A stretch of 45,347 nt of DNA from Methylobacterium crusticola (GTDB lineage: Bacteria; Pseudomonadota; Alphaproteobacteria; Rhizobiales; Beijerinckiaceae): NCBI RefSeq assembly GCF_003574465.1, contig NZ_QOWC01000044.1:1-45347 (forward strand). The letters run 5' to 3'. The notes beneath the pieces were generated by a model, which searched no databases, was not told the DNA's origin, and saw nothing but the letters and a program-made list of their open reading frames with translations. Below are positions 27,848 to 37,393 of this stretch, piece after piece (positions within the stretch are counted from its first letter, which is position 1; each line of letters begins with the position of its first letter). A program made the translations under genes and the position numbers.

Positions 27848-28621
27848 TTGAGCGGGGCGCCGGCCTGGACGCTCGTGACGGGCGCCTCGAGCGGGATCGG
27901 CGCGGCGCTCGCGGCGGCCTTCGCGGCGCGGGGGCGTCCGCTGATCCTCAGCGCCCGGCGGGCCGAGCGCCTGGAGGCGCTGGCCGAGGCCCTGCGCCCG
28001 CAGGTCCCCGTGGAGGTGGTCCCGGCCGATCTCGGCGAGCCGGAGGCGCCCGCGCGCCTCCTCGCGGCGGTCGCGGCGCGCGGCCTCGTGCTCCACACCC
28101 TCGTCAACAACGCGGGCTTCGGCCTGCGCGGGCGCTTCGCCGCCCTGCCGGCCGGCGACCTCGCCGAGATGGTCGCGGTGAACGTCGCGGCGCCCACCGC
28201 CCTCGCCCGGCTGGTGCTGCCCGGCCTCATCGCCCGCCGCGCCGGCGGCATCCTCAACGTCGCCTCGGTGGTGGCCTACCTGCCGGGCCCCAACATGGCG
28301 GTCTACCACGCCAGCAAGGCCTACCTGCTCTCGCTCTCCGAGGCGCTCTTCGAGGAGGCGAGGCCCCACGGCGTCACCGTGACGGCGATGTGCCCGGGCG
28401 CGACCGCCACCGAGTTCCCGCACAGGGCCGACCCGCCGGGCACGCGGCGCGTCAGGGGCGGGGTGATGAGCGCCGAGGCGGTGGCCCGGCTCGGGGTCGC
28501 CGGCCACCTCGCCGGCAAGGCCGTGGTGGTGACGGGCGCCGGCAACGTCGGGGCCGTCCTCGCCACCCGCCTCGTGCCGCGCTGGCTCAGCCGCAAGGTC
28601 GCGGCGCGCCTCCAGGGCTGA
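27848..28621 (+). CDS. Short-chain dehydrogenase/reductase (SDR)
   Basis: NAD(P)-dependent oxidoreductase of unknown substrate. 257 aa from a TTG at 27848 preceded by G-rich sequence; this start gives the usual few residues before the Rossmann motif. Classical SDR motifs: TGASSGIG (11-18), NNAG (87-90), catalytic S140, Y153 and K157 (YHASK). The end ([22 protein letters not shown]) fits the YqjQ/DltE-like SDR subgroup. Divergent from carB and followed by the GtrA-like gene after 143 nt. Confidence 0.92.
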   Translation: MSGAPAWTLVTGASSGIGAALAAAFAARGRPLILSARRAERLEALAEALRPQVPVEVVPADLGEPEAPARLLAAVAARGLVLHTLVNNAGFGLRGRFAALPAGDLAEMVAVNVAAPTALARLVLPGLIARRAGGILNVASVVAYLPGPNMAVYHASKAYLLSLSEALFEEARPHGVTVTAMCPGATATEFPHRADPPGTRRVRGGVMSAEAVARLGVAGHLAGKAVVVTGAGNVGAVLATRLVPRWLSRKVAARLQG

Positions 28622-28764
28622 GCGCGGCGCCCGCGGCCGCCGGCGCCGCGGTCGCGGTCGCGGTCGTCGCGCTCGCGGGCGCGAAGAAGTCATCTCCGGT
28701 TCAGTCCCCGGCGCTACAAGGAGGGGGCGGCAACGACCGCCGGTGGCGTCGAGCGGGGACGGGC

Positions 28765-29229
28765 GTGGCGGATACACGAGGGCGACCGGCCCGGCGCGAA
28801 TGCCGGGGCGCGGCGGCGGCCGGCCTGGCACGGCAATTCGCCGCCTACGTGGGCGTCGGCCTGGCGGCGCTCGCGGTGCATTACGGGCTGCTCGTCGGGC
28901 TCGTCGAGGCGGCCCGGCTCGACCCCGTGCGGGCGGCCCTCGCCGGCTACGTGGCGGGCGGCGTCGTCTCCTACACCCTCAACCGGCGCCTGACCTACGC
29001 CAGCGACCGCCCGCACGCCGAGGCGACCTGGCGCTTCGCGATCGTGGCGCTCGTGGGCCTCTCGCTGACCTGGCTGGCGATGGCCGCGCTCACGCGCGGG
29101 CTCGGCCTGCCCTACCTGCCGGCGCAGGTGGTGACGACCGGGACCGTGGTGTTCTGGAACTTCTCCGGCAACCGGCTCTGGACCTTCGCGCGGCGGCCCG
29201 GGATGGCGGTCCCGGGCGGCGTCGGCTGA
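28765..29229 (+). CDS. GtrA-like membrane protein
   Basis: 154 aa from a GTG at 28765. Four predicted membrane helices: [60 protein letters not shown] and [20 protein letters not shown]. The NRRLTY and FSGNRLWTF motifs after helices two and four are typical of the GtrA family, which is thought to flip lipid-linked sugars for polysaccharide decoration. No glycosyltransferase lies beside it. The start is uncertain by a few codons. Confidence 0.82.
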   Translation: MADTRGRPARRECRGAAAAGLARQFAAYVGVGLAALAVHYGLLVGLVEAARLDPVRAALAGYVAGGVVSYTLNRRLTYASDRPHAEATWRFAIVALVGLSLTWLAMAALTRGLGLPYLPAQVVTTGTVVFWNFSGNRLWTFARRPGMAVPGGVG

Positions 29230-29273
29230 GACGGGCGCGGGGTGCGGCGGGTGCGGCGCCCTTGAAACGAGGA

Positions 29274-29305
29274 AGGCCGCCTCGACCCGGTCGGGGAGGC
29301 GGCCT
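29274..29305 (-). terminator. Terminator of rplS (between convergent genes)
   Basis: Ten-bp arms aggccgcctc (29274-29283) and gaggcggcct (29296-29305); in the minus direction the stem is followed by TCCTCGTTTC. It lies between the converging gtrA-like and rplS genes. Confidence 0.65.
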
Positions 29306-29332
29306 CGTGCGGGGCGGCGTGCGGGCGCCGGC

Positions 29333-29728
29333 CTACTCGGCGGCGGCCGGCTTCGGCTTGCCCCTCTCGGAGCCGCGCTCGGCGCGCTCGGCGATGCGGG
29401 CCGACTTGCCGCGGCGGTCGCGCAGATAGTAGAGCTTGGCCCGGCGCACCCTGCCGCGGCGGCTGACCTTGATCGAGTCGATCAGGGGCGAGTAGATCGG
29501 GAAGACGCGCTCGACGCCCTCGCCGTACGAGATCTTGCGGACGGTGAAGCTCTCGTTGAGGCCGGCGCCGGAGCGGGCGATCACCACGCCCTCGTAGGCC
29601 TGGACGCGGCTGCGCTCGCCTTCCTTGACCTTGACGTTCACCACCACGGTGTCGCCGGGCTCGAAATCCGGGATGGTCTTGTTGAGCTGGGCGATCTGCT
29701 CCTGCTCGAGCTGCTGGATGATGTTCAT
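29333..29728 (-). CDS. rplS: 50S ribosomal protein L19
   Basis: 131 aa. Conserved L19 sequence: [49 protein letters not shown], and [16 protein letters not shown] charged C-terminal extension ([18 protein letters not shown]) follows the core, as often in alphaproteobacteria. In many bacteria it follows rpsP-rimM-trmD; here the upstream neighbour is unrelated, so rplS is a single-gene unit in this window. Confidence 0.97.
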   Translation of the reverse strand: MNIIQQLEQEQIAQLNKTIPDFEPGDTVVVNVKVKEGERSRVQAYEGVVIARSGAGLNESFTVRKISYGEGVERVFPIYSPLIDSIKVSRRGRVRRAKLYYLRDRRGKSARIAERAERGSERGKPKPAAAE

Positions 29729-30017
29729 GGATCAAGCTCCCGCCGTCGCCGCCGCGCCTTGGGATAAGGTCCGGCGTCAGGATTTCGGCGTCCTGTTGTG
29801 AGTTGCCGGCTCTCTACAGGAAGGGCCGCGGCTTGTCGACACGGCGGGGGCGGGATTCCGGCCCCGGTCGGGGCTTCCCGCGACGGGGATGGGCCCGCGC
29901 CGGCGCGGGCACCCGGCCCCGCGCCGGCGCTCATCTGGCGTTCAGGCGGCCTCGGGTCTGTGGTCGCCCCGCCGGCCCGCCCGCCGGGCCGGCTCGACCC
30001 ACGGAGGACATTCCGCC

Positions 30018-30281
30018 ATGCCGATGCGTTGGAAGCTCGCCGGGCTCGCCGCCCTGGCGCTCGGCGGCCTCGCCGCCGCGCCCGCCGCGAACGCGGCGCC
30101 GGCCGGTCCCGGCCTCCTCGCCCCCGAGGCGCCCGTCACCCGGGTCGCGCAGGGCTGCGGCCCGGGCTTCGCCCGCGGGCCCTACGGCCGCTGCCGCCCG
30201 GTCTACGGCCGGGGCGGCTACGGCCGGGGCTGCGTCGTCCGCCCGACGCCCTACGGACCGCGCCGGGTCTGCCGCTACTGA
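30018..30281 (+). CDS. Small secreted Cys/Gly-rich protein
   Basis: 87 aa from the ATG at 30018 with GGAGG upstream. Signal peptide 1-27 (MPMRWKLAGLAALALGGLAA, ending ANA). The mature end reads GCGPGFARGPYGRCRPVYGRG, then GRGCVVRPTPYGPRRVCRY, with four cysteines. GCGPG-x-x-RGP-x-GRCRP proteins are frequent in Hyphomicrobiales and uncharacterised. A perfect 14-bp hairpin follows. The 289 nt upstream to rplS contain no gene. Confidence 0.75.
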   Translation: MPMRWKLAGLAALALGGLAAAPAANAAPAGPGLLAPEAPVTRVAQGCGPGFARGPYGRCRPVYGRGGYGRGCVVRPTPYGPRRVCRY

Positions 30282-30294
30282 GGAGACCGCCCGC

Positions 30295-30326
30295 GGCAGG
30301 GCGGGGGCCCGCGCCCCCGCCCTGCC
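30295..30326 (+). terminator. Terminator hairpin of the small secreted gene
   Basis: Perfect 14-bp stem (30295-30308 with 30313-30326), 4-nt loop ccgc, 13 nt after the stop. No T tract. The rest of the gap to 30545 shows nothing else definite. Confidence 0.6.
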
Positions 30327-30545
30327 GGCGTGGCGGCGCGCCGGGTCGCCGACGCCGTCGGTCATCCGGCGGAAGGCCCGGCCCGGCCCCGCGGCCCAGG
30401 ACTCCCCCGGAGAGGCTCACCAGCACGGTGCCGCGGCGGCGGTGATGTCGTTCGATCCCCTGATGAAATTTCCGGCGCCGGCGGGCCGCCCTTGCGGGCC
30501 CGCCCCCGAGTCGGGCAGCATCGCGGCGGTGGAGCGCAACCCGTC

Positions 30546-31049
30546 ATGGTCGATATCACGCGACGCCGGTCGTTCGAGGCGGGCCACCGGCTCAAGTTCA
30601 TGGTGCTCGTCGACGAGACCCCGGAATGCGACCGCGCGGTGCACTTCGCGGTCCGCCGCGCGGCCCGGCTCGGCGCCCGCGTGGTGATGCTGGCCGTGGC
30701 CGAGCCTCCCGACACCCTCGAATGGCTCGGCGTCGGCGACGCCATGCGGGCCGAGGCGGAGGCCGAGACCATGGAGCGCCTCGAGGTGCTCGCGGCGGCG
30801 GCGCGCCGGGCGGCGGGCGTCGACCCCGAGCTCGTGGTGCGCACCGGCGAGCGCGCCGACGCGATCCTGGCGCAGATCCACGAGGACGCGGACATCGGCT
30901 TCCTGGTGCTCGCGGCGGCCACCGGCACCGACGGCCCGGGCCCGCTCGTCTCGACCATCGCGGGGCGCTCCGCGGGCTCGTTCCCGGTGCCGATCGTGAT
31001 CGTGCCGGGCGCGCTCAGCGAGGCGGAGATCACCGCCCTCGCGGGGTGA
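30546..31049 (+). CDS. Universal stress protein (UspA family)
   Basis: 167 aa from the ATG at 30546 with GGTGGAG upstream. The UspA fold is visible: FMVLVDETPECDRAVHFAVR, GARVVMLAVAEPP, a helical middle, GFLVLAAATG, and the ATP-binding-type end STIAGRSAGSFPVPIVIVPG. Nucleotide-binding stress protein of unspecified role. Many such genes belong to the EcfG regulon in alphaproteobacteria, but I see no GGAAC-type promoter upstream. Precedes the Nfu gene. Confidence 0.85.
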   Translation: MVDITRRRSFEAGHRLKFMVLVDETPECDRAVHFAVRRAARLGARVVMLAVAEPPDTLEWLGVGDAMRAEAEAETMERLEVLAAAARRAAGVDPELVVRTGERADAILAQIHEDADIGFLVLAAATGTDGPGPLVSTIAGRSAGSFPVPIVIVPGALSEAEITALAG

Positions 31050-31237
31050 GCGTCCGGGCCCCCGCGGCGCGCGGCGCTCCCCGCCCGGCGCCCGGCCGGA
31101 TCCGTCGCCCGGCGCACGAAAGCCGCCCTTCGACGGATTGAGCTTTCGGCGCGGCGGGTCCACATCTCCCGCAGGCGCCCGCAGGCGCCGTTCCCGGCCG
31201 GCCTTGAACCGGCGCAGAGAACCCCGAAGGATCATCG

Positions 31238-31801
31238 ATGTTCATCCAGACCGAAGCGACCCCGAACCCCGCCACCCTGAAGTTCCTGCCCGGCCGCGTC
31301 GTCCTGGGCGAGGGCACCTTCGAGGCCCGCGATTCCGGCGCCGCGGCGCGCTCGCCCCTGGCCCAGAGCCTCTTCGACGTGCCGGGTGTGTCCGGCGTCT
31401 ATCTCGGCCACGACTTCATCTCGGTGACGAAGGCCGAGGGCGAGCCGGGCTGGCCGCAGGTGAAGCCGGCGGTGCTCGGCGCCATCATGGAGCACTTCAT
31501 GTCGGGGGCGGCGGTCCTCGACGCGAACGCGGCGCCCCAGGAGGAGGCCGAGGAGTTCTTCGAGGCCGCCGACGCCGACACCGTGGCGACCATCAAGGAC
31601 CTGCTCGAGACCCGGGTGCGCCCGGCGGTGGCGGGCGACGGCGGCGACATCACCTTCCGGGGCTACCGGGAGGGCGTGGTCTACCTGGAGATGAAGGGAG
31701 CCTGCTCGGGCTGCCCGTCCTCCACCGCCACCCTGCGCCAGGGCGTCCAGAACCTGTTCCGCCACTTCCTGCCCGACATCCGGGAGGTCCAGGCCATCTG
31801 A
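31238..31801 (+). CDS. Nfu/NifU-type iron-sulfur carrier protein
   Basis: Fe-S scaffold or carrier delivering clusters to apo-proteins. 187 aa: N-terminal Nfu_N domain (MFIQTEATPNPATLKFLPGR, to about residue 90), linker, and C-terminal NifU domain (115-187) with the cluster-binding C156-x-x-C159 (GACSGCPSS). It precedes tsaB, an order shared by many alphaproteobacteria. Confidence 0.95.
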   Translation: MFIQTEATPNPATLKFLPGRVVLGEGTFEARDSGAAARSPLAQSLFDVPGVSGVYLGHDFISVTKAEGEPGWPQVKPAVLGAIMEHFMSGAAVLDANAAPQEEAEEFFEAADADTVATIKDLLETRVRPAVAGDGGDITFRGYREGVVYLEMKGACSGCPSSTATLRQGVQNLFRHFLPDIREVQAI

Positions 31802-32012
31802 CGCCGGGGCCGCGCGTCGCGCCGGGCCCGACGTCCGGCCCCGGCGCCCGCCTGCGCGTCCCCCGGCGCCCGCCGGCGCGAGGGCCGCGTTTTGCGTTAA
31901 CCCCACGGTGTCATTCTGTCCCGCGGCGCGGGGGGCCCTGTGGCCCGCGCGGCCGGTGACACGGATCCGGCCGCGGCGATCCCGGGGCGGCGAGAGGCGG
32001 AGCCTGACGGCA

Positions 32013-32711
32013 GTGCGTATCCTGGCCATCGACACGGCGCTCGAGAGGTGCGCGGCCTGCGTCACGGCGGACGAGTCGCCCGAGCCGCTGGCCGAGGAGA
32101 GCATGGACCTTGCCCGGGGCCACGCCGAGGCGCTGCTGCCCCTCCTCGAGCGGGTGATGGCCCGGGTCGAGGGCGGCTTCCCGAGCCTCGACCGGGTCGC
32201 CGTCACGGTCGGCCCCGGCAGCTACACCGGCCTCCGGGTGGGCCTCGCGGCGGCCCGCGCCATCGGGCTCGCCGCCGGCGTCCCGGTGGTCGGGGTGACG
32301 ACGCTCTCGGCGCTGCTCGCGCCCCTGCTGGCGGACGAGCAGGACTTCCTCGGCCAGGGCTACCTCCTCGCCGCCGCGATCGACGCCCGCCACGGCCACG
32401 TCTACTTCCAGGCGCTCAGCGCCGACGGCGGCATCGCGGTGCCGCCCTCCCTGCTCCCCCTCGCCGAGGCGGTCCGGCTGATCGGCGCCGGCCCGGCCGC
32501 CCTGGCGGGCTCCGCCGCCCCGGCGGTCGCGGCGGCGGCCGCCGCCGCGGGAGTGCCGGCCCTGGTGCCGGAGGGGCACACCGCGCCCCAGGTCGCCTGG
32601 GTGGCCTCCCTCGGACTCGTGGCCGACCCCGACCACGCCCTGCCGCGGCCGCTCTACCTGCGCGGCCCCGACGCCCAGCCCCAGGACCACGCGCGCCTGC
32701 CGCGCCGCTGA
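32013..32711 (+). CDS. tsaB: tRNA t6A biosynthesis protein TsaB
   Basis: Partner of TsaD/TsaE in making threonylcarbamoyl-adenosine at tRNA position 37. 232 aa from a GTG at 32013, giving the canonical N-terminus RILAIDTALERCAA. VGPGSYTGLRVGLAAARAIG is the family signature. An Ala-rich stretch interrupts the C-terminal half. The frame is open upstream to 31908 but that part is Arg/Pro low complexity. Followed after 12 nt by rimI. Confidence 0.93.
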   Translation: MRILAIDTALERCAACVTADESPEPLAEESMDLARGHAEALLPLLERVMARVEGGFPSLDRVAVTVGPGSYTGLRVGLAAARAIGLAAGVPVVGVTTLSALLAPLLADEQDFLGQGYLLAAAIDARHGHVYFQALSADGGIAVPPSLLPLAEAVRLIGAGPAALAGSAAPAVAAAAAAAGVPALVPEGHTAPQVAWVASLGLVADPDHALPRPLYLRGPDAQPQDHARLPRR

Positions 32712-32723
32712 CGGACCCCTCCC

Positions 32724-33206
32724 ATGAAGTGGATGCCGTTCCGTTCCACCCCGGCCGCCCACGTCGCGCCGCTCGCCTCGGCCGACCACGCCGCGGCCAT
32801 GGCCGACCTGCACGCCACCGCCTTCGCGCGGCCCTGGGAGCCGCACGAGTTCGAGCGGATGCTGTGCGAGCGCGGCCATTCCGCCCACGCGCTGATGCTG
32901 GGGCCGAGCCTCGGCGGCTTCGTGCTCTCGCGCCGGGTCCTCGACGAGGCCGAGATCCTCACCATCGTGCTCGGCCCGGCCTGCCGGGGCGCCGGCCTGA
33001 GCCGCCAACTCCTCGCGACCCACCTGCGGGCGCTCGCCGACAGCGGCGTGCGCGCGGTCCACCTCGAGGTCGACGACGGCAACGGCCCGGCGCTCGCCCT
33101 CTACCGCCGCCTCGGCTTCAGCGAGACCGGGCGGCGCGCGAGCTACTACGCCCGGCCGGACGGGAGCCGGGCGAACGCCCTGATGATGCGGGCGGCGCTG
33201 GACTAG
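32724..33206 (+). CDS. rimI: Ribosomal-protein-alanine N-acetyltransferase (RimI)
   Basis: GNAT acetyltransferase of the RimI type. 160 aa. Features: [14 protein letters not shown] near the N-terminus, [20 protein letters not shown] with the acetyl-CoA pyrophosphate loop, and [20 protein letters not shown] followed by [10 protein letters not shown]. tsaB-rimI adjacency is typical. A 22-bp tandem duplication follows the gene. Confidence 0.93.
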   Translation: MKWMPFRSTPAAHVAPLASADHAAAMADLHATAFARPWEPHEFERMLCERGHSAHALMLGPSLGGFVLSRRVLDEAEILTIVLGPACRGAGLSRQLLATHLRALADSGVRAVHLEVDDGNGPALALYRRLGFSETGRRASYYARPDGSRANALMMRAALD

Positions 33207-33231
33207 GGCGGCACCCGCGCGCAGCCGCACC

Positions 33232-33275
33232 GCGCGAGGTCCTCTGGCGCGCCGCGCGAGGTCCTCTGGCGCGCC
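33232..33275 (+). repeat. 22-bp tandem duplication after rimI
   Basis: Two identical 22-bp units at 33232-33253 and 33254-33275, starting gcgcgaggtcctctgg, followed by the first bases of a third. They lie in the 197-nt rimI-plsC gap. Confidence 0.9.
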
Positions 33276-33403
33276 GCGCTCCCGCGCGCCGGGGCCGGTG
33301 CGCCGCGCCGGTGGACGGCGGCCGGCGGATTCGCTATGCGGCCCTGCCGCCCGCCGCGCCGTCGCGGCGGACCGAGCCGGAGCCCGCGGCCACCATCCCG
33401 TTC

Positions 33404-34288
33404 ATGACGCACCTCGTCGCCGGCCTGCGGCTGCTGATCTACGCCCTCGCCTTCCTGCTCCTCGTCGGGCCGCACTGGCTGAGCCTGAGGATCGGGCGCG
33501 GGCACGTCGCCGACGTCGCGCCGGTCTGGCTGCACCGGCTGTTCGTGCGCCTGTTCAACGTCCGCATCACCGTCGTGGGCACGCCCCCAGCCCCCGGCGA
33601 GGCGGCCCTCGTGCTCGCCAACCACATCTCGTGGCTCGACATCCCGGTGCTCGGGGCCCTGCGGCCCCTCTCCTTCGTGGCGAAGTCCGAGATCGCCGGC
33701 TGGCCGGTGATCGGCACCCTGGCGCGGCTCCAGCGCACGGTCTTCATCGACCGCGCGCGCAAGCGCCACACCGCGACCGTCAACACCGCCCTGAGCCAGC
33801 GCCTGCGGGACGGCGACCTGATCGTGCTGTTTGCCGAGGGCACGACCGGCGACGGCACCCGCCTCCTGCCCTTCCGCACCTCCCTCGTGGGCGCGGCCCG
33901 GGCGGCCCTCACCGAGGGCGGCCTCGACCGGGTGCGGCTCCAGCCGCTCTGCATCGCCTATCCGCGCCGCCACGGGCTGCCGCTGACCCGGGTCGAGCGC
34001 CCCGACATCGCCTGGTACGGCGACATGGAGCTCGGCCCCCACGTCGCGTCCTTCCTCGAGCGGGGCCCGGTCGACGCCCACGTGGTCTGGGGCGAGCCGA
34101 TCACCTTCGCGGCCGGCACCGACCGCAAGGCCGCGACGGCGCTCGCCGAGGCCGCGATCCGCCGCGCCCTCCAGGAGGCGGTGACGGGCCGCGCCCCGCT
34201 GCAGGCGCCGCCGAGGCCCGCCGGCGCCGCCCCGGCCCGGGACCCGGCCGGGGCGGCGCCTATTCTCATTCCCGCCGAGACCGCCTAA
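33404..34288 (+). CDS. plsC: 1-acyl-sn-glycerol-3-phosphate acyltransferase (PlsC-like)
   Basis: Membrane acyltransferase of phospholipid synthesis. 294 aa from the ATG at 33404. Membrane helix about 7-24; acyltransferase block I NHISWLD (H74, D79), block II around FIDRARK, block [12 protein letters not shown] (143-151), block [12 protein letters not shown]. The C-terminus is an Ala/Pro-rich tail. A lyso-ornithine-lipid acyltransferase (OlsA) is an alternative, as the families overlap. Start uncertain: the frame is open far upstream. Confidence 0.88.
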   Translation: MTHLVAGLRLLIYALAFLLLVGPHWLSLRIGRGHVADVAPVWLHRLFVRLFNVRITVVGTPPAPGEAALVLANHISWLDIPVLGALRPLSFVAKSEIAGWPVIGTLARLQRTVFIDRARKRHTATVNTALSQRLRDGDLIVLFAEGTTGDGTRLLPFRTSLVGAARAALTEGGLDRVRLQPLCIAYPRRHGLPLTRVERPDIAWYGDMELGPHVASFLERGPVDAHVVWGEPITFAAGTDRKAATALAEAAIRRALQEAVTGRAPLQAPPRPAGAAPARDPAGAAPILIPAETA

Positions 34289-34341
34289 ATGACGGGGAGT
34301 TCCCCGTCGCGTCGCCGCTCCCTCCGACCAAGGCCGGTTCG

Positions 34342-35754
34342 TTGAAGAAAGCGTTCGTCAAATCCTACGGCTGCCAGATGAACGTCTACGACGCATCCCG
34401 GATGGTCGACCTGCTCGGCCGCGAGGGCTTCGCCGAGACGGGCGCCGTCGAGGAGGCGGACGTCGTCGTCCTCAACACCTGCCACATCCGCGAGAAGGCG
34501 GCCGAGAAGGTCTATTCCGAGCTCGGCCGCCTGCGCGTGCTGAAGGGCGAGCGGGCCGAGGCCGGCCGGCCGACCACCATCGTGGTGGCGGGCTGCGTCG
34601 CGCAGGCCGAGGGCCGCGAGATCCTGGCCCGGGCGCCCGGCGTCGACGTGGTGGTGGGCCCCCAGAGCTATCACCGCCTGCCCCGGCTCCTCGAGGCCGC
34701 CGCCTCCGCCAAGGTCGTGGACACCGAGTTCCCGCTCGAGGACAAGTTCGACCACCTGCCGGCGCGGCGCACCCCCGGGGTCTCGGCCTTCCTGACCGTG
34801 CAGGAGGGCTGCGACAAGTTCTGCGCCTTCTGCGTCGTGCCCTACACCCGGGGGGCCGAGGTCTCGCGGCCGGCGGCCCGGATCCTGGCGGAGGCCGAGC
34901 GCCTGGCCGGGGCCGGCGCCCGGGAGCTGACCCTGATCGGCCAGAACGTCAACGCCTACCACGGCGAGGGCCCGGACGGCGCGCCCTGGTCCCTCGGCCG
35001 GCTCCTGCACCGCCTCGCCGCGGTGCCGGGCCTCCTGCGGCTGCGCTACACCACCAGCCACCCGCGGGACATGGACGACGCGCTGATCGCCGCCCACCGC
35101 GACCTGCCGGCCCTGATGCCCTACCTGCACCTGCCGGTGCAGTCGGGCTCGGACCGGATCCTCGCCGCCATGAACCGCCGGCACGACGCCGACACCTACC
35201 GCCGGCTGATCGACCGGGTGCGCGCCGCCCGGGCCGACATCGCCCTGTCCTCCGACTTCATCGTCGGCTTCCCGGGCGAGACCGACGCCGACCACGCCGC
35301 CACCCTGCGGCTGGTGGAGGAGACGGGCTTCGCCAGCGCCTACTCGTTCAAGTACAGCCCGCGCCCCGGCACGCCCGCGGCCGAGAGCGGGGACGCGGTG
35401 CCCGAGGACGTGAAGCGCGCGCGCCTGGCCGAGCTGCAGGACCTGCTGGAGGGCCAGCGCCAGGCCTTCAACCGCGCCGCCGTCGGGCGGACCGTCGAGG
35501 TCCTGATGGAGAAGCCCGGACGCCATCCGGGGCAGGTCGCCGGCAAGTCGCCCTACCTCCAGGCCGTGCAGGTCGAGGCCGACCCCGCGGCGATCGGCAC
35601 CGTGGTGCCGGTCCGCATCCTGCGCGCCGGCGCCAACAGCCTGTTCGGCGAGGTCGCGGCGGCCGGGACCGCCGCGGCTCCGCCCCCCGGAGGCCCGGCC
35701 GCCGCGGGTCCGGCCGCCGCGACCCCGGCCGCCGCGACCCCGGCCGCCGCGTGA
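34342..35754 (+). CDS. miaB: tRNA-2-methylthio-N6-dimethylallyladenosine synthase (MiaB)
   Basis: Radical SAM methylthiotransferase acting on tRNA A37. 470 aa from a TTG at 34342, the only start that keeps the canonical [14 protein letters not shown]-terminal cluster cysteines C11, C47 and C85; radical SAM cysteines C157, C161 and C164 (CDKFCAFC); C-terminal TRAM domain. The end carries an extra low-complexity Ala/Pro/Gly tail (about 30 residues) built by a 15-bp tandem repeat reaching the stop codon. The stop TGA is overlapped by a GTG in the phoH frame. Confidence 0.97.
   Translation: MKKAFVKSYGCQMNVYDASRMVDLLGREGFAETGAVEEADVVVLNTCHIREKAAEKVYSELGRLRVLKGERAEAGRPTTIVVAGCVAQAEGREILARAPGVDVVVGPQSYHRLPRLLEAAASAKVVDTEFPLEDKFDHLPARRTPGVSAFLTVQEGCDKFCAFCVVPYTRGAEVSRPAARILAEAERLAGAGARELTLIGQNVNAYHGEGPDGAPWSLGRLLHRLAAVPGLLRLRYTTSHPRDMDDALIAAHRDLPALMPYLHLPVQSGSDRILAAMNRRHDADTYRRLIDRVRAARADIALSSDFIVGFPGETDADHAATLRLVEETGFASAYSFKYSPRPGTPAAESGDAVPEDVKRARLAELQDLLEGQRQAFNRAAVGRTVEVLMEKPGRHPGQVAGKSPYLQAVQVEADPAAIGTVVPVRILRAGANSLFGEVAAAGTAAAPPPGGPAAAGPAAATPAAATPAAA
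35695..35751 (+). repeat. 15-bp tandem repeat at the 3' end of miaB
   Basis: Units ccggccgccgcg plus three bases at 35695-35709, 35710-35724 and 35725-35739, and a partial fourth copy at 35740-35751 that runs into the stop codon. Two central units are identical. In frame it encodes Pro-Ala-Ala-Ala-Thr units. Confidence 0.92.
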
Positions 35755-35765
35755 GGAACGACAGG

Positions 35766-36881
35766 ATGGCACCCGGAGACACGGGCGGACGCGGCAATCC
35801 GCGGGGGCGGGAGCCCTCGCCCCGGGCGGTGGCGGGCCTGAGCGAGGCCGCGGAGGTCGCCCTCACCTTCGACGACAACCGCCTGGCCAGCCTGGTCTTC
35901 GGCCAGTACGACCAGAACGTCGCCCACCTGGAGCGCCGCCTCGGCATCGTGGCGACCGCCCTCGGCAACCACGTCGTGGTCAAGGGCCCGCCGGATTCCA
36001 CCGAGCGGGCGCGCCGGGTGCTGGAGCGGCTCTACGCCCGGGTGCGGGACGGCGGCGGCACGCCCCTCACCCTCGGGGACGTCGACGGGGTGATCCAGGA
36101 GGCCTCGCTCCAGGGCAACCTGTTCTCCCCGGCCGAGGCGCCCGCCGACGGCGAGCGGCTGCAATTCGACCAGATCGCCACGCGCCGGCGCGGCGCCGTG
36201 CGGGCCCGCAACGGCGCCCAGGACGCCTACATCAAGGCCCTGCGCGCCCACGAGCTCGTCTTCGCCGAGGGGCCGGCCGGCACCGGCAAGACCTGGCTCG
36301 CCGTGGGCCACGCGGTCTCGCTCCTCGAGCAGGGCCACGCCGAGCGGCTGATCCTGTCGCGGCCGGCCGTGGAGGCCGGCGAGCGCCTGGGCTTCCTGCC
36401 GGGGGACATGCGCGAGAAGGTCGATCCCTACCTGCGGCCGATCTACGACGCCCTCTACGACTTCATGGAGGCGCGCCACGTCGACCGCGGCCTCCAGACC
36501 GGCATGATCGAGATCGCGCCCCTCGCCTTCATGCGCGGGCGGACGCTCACCAACGCGGTGGTGCTGCTCGACGAGGCGCAGAACACCACCACGATGCAGA
36601 TGAAGATGTTCCTGACCCGGCTCGGCGAGAACTCGCGCATGATCGTCACCGGCGACCCGAGCCAGATCGACCTGCCGCCGGGCCAGAAATCCGGCCTCGT
36701 CGAGGCGGTGCGCATCCTCGACGGCGTCGAGGGGATCGGACGGGTGACGTTCCGCGACGTCGACGTGGTGCGCCACGACCTCGTGCGCCGCATCGTCACC
36801 GCCTACGAGTCCGACGCGCAGGTGCACCCCGACGCGCCGCCCGGCCGCCCGCTCCCGCCCCGCCGCGGCCCGCTGCCGTGA
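35766..36881 (+). CDS. phoH: PhoH-family ATPase (PhoH/YbeZ)
   Basis: Cytoplasmic P-loop ATPase, neighbour and likely partner of YbeY in RNA metabolism. 371 aa from the ATG at 35766 (AGGA upstream); an in-frame GTG at 35751 overlapping the miaB stop would add 5 residues. N-terminal KH-like region, Walker A GPAGTGKT (169-176), Walker [10 protein letters not shown] (265-273), and [17 protein letters not shown] as sensor motif. The last bases overlap the ybeY start (GTGA). Confidence 0.96.
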   Translation: MAPGDTGGRGNPRGREPSPRAVAGLSEAAEVALTFDDNRLASLVFGQYDQNVAHLERRLGIVATALGNHVVVKGPPDSTERARRVLERLYARVRDGGGTPLTLGDVDGVIQEASLQGNLFSPAEAPADGERLQFDQIATRRRGAVRARNGAQDAYIKALRAHELVFAEGPAGTGKTWLAVGHAVSLLEQGHAERLILSRPAVEAGERLGFLPGDMREKVDPYLRPIYDALYDFMEARHVDRGLQTGMIEIAPLAFMRGRTLTNAVVLLDEAQNTTTMQMKMFLTRLGENSRMIVTGDPSQIDLPPGQKSGLVEAVRILDGVEGIGRVTFRDVDVVRHDLVRRIVTAYESDAQVHPDAPPGRPLPPRRGPLP

Positions 36882-37363
36882 CGGGGGGCAACGAGATCGA
36901 CGTCGCGGTCGAGGACGAGCGCTGGGCGGGGGCCGTCCCGGACCTCGACGCCGTCGTGGCCCGGGCGGTCGAGGCGGCGCTTGCCGTCGTGCCGCCGGGC
37001 GCCCCCGTCGAGATCAGCGTGGTCCTGACCGACGATCCCGCCGTGCGGGAGCTGAACCGGACCTGGCGGGGCAAGGACGCGCCCACCAACGTCCTGTCCT
37101 TCCCGGTCGGCCACCCGCACGGGGGCGGCCTGCGCGCCCTCGGCGACGTGGTTCTTGCCTATGACACAATGCTGCGCGAGAGTGGCGAGCAGTCCAAGCC
37201 CCTCGGCCACCACCTCGCGCACCTCGTGGTTCATGGCACGCTGCACCTCCTCGGTCACGACCACGAGACCGGCGAGGCCGAGGCCGACGCCATGGAAGCT
37301 CTGGAAATCGCGGCGCTCCGGCGCCTCGGCGTTCCCGATCCGTACGGCGACGCGGCCGCATGA
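36878..37363 (+). CDS. ybeY: Endoribonuclease / rRNA maturation factor YbeY
   Basis: Metal-dependent RNase in 16S rRNA 3'-end maturation and ribosome quality control. 161 aa from a GTG overlapping the phoH stop. Zinc motif HGTLHLLGHDH (118-128; three histidines H118, H122, H128 or H126), preceded by the conserved APTNVLSFP. Translationally coupled to phoH. Confidence 0.96.
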   Translation: MTGGNEIDVAVEDERWAGAVPDLDAVVARAVEAALAVVPPGAPVEISVVLTDDPAVRELNRTWRGKDAPTNVLSFPVGHPHGGGLRALGDVVLAYDTMLRESGEQSKPLGHHLAHLVVHGTLHLLGHDHETGEAEADAMEALEIAALRRLGVPDPYGDAAA

Positions 37364-37393
37364 GCCGCCGCCCTCACTCCAGACCAGAGAGAC

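Noticed and set aside
28696..28711. tRNA T-arm-like sequence (ccggttcagtccccgg)
   Set aside because: No acceptor stem, anticodon arm or D-arm can be built around it; isolated short inverted repeat only.
31899..31920. PHO-like sequence (gtgtcattctgtcc) upstream of tsaB
   Set aside because: Only one full GTCAT core and wrong spacing of the second; no 11-bp periodicity as in the pstS box.
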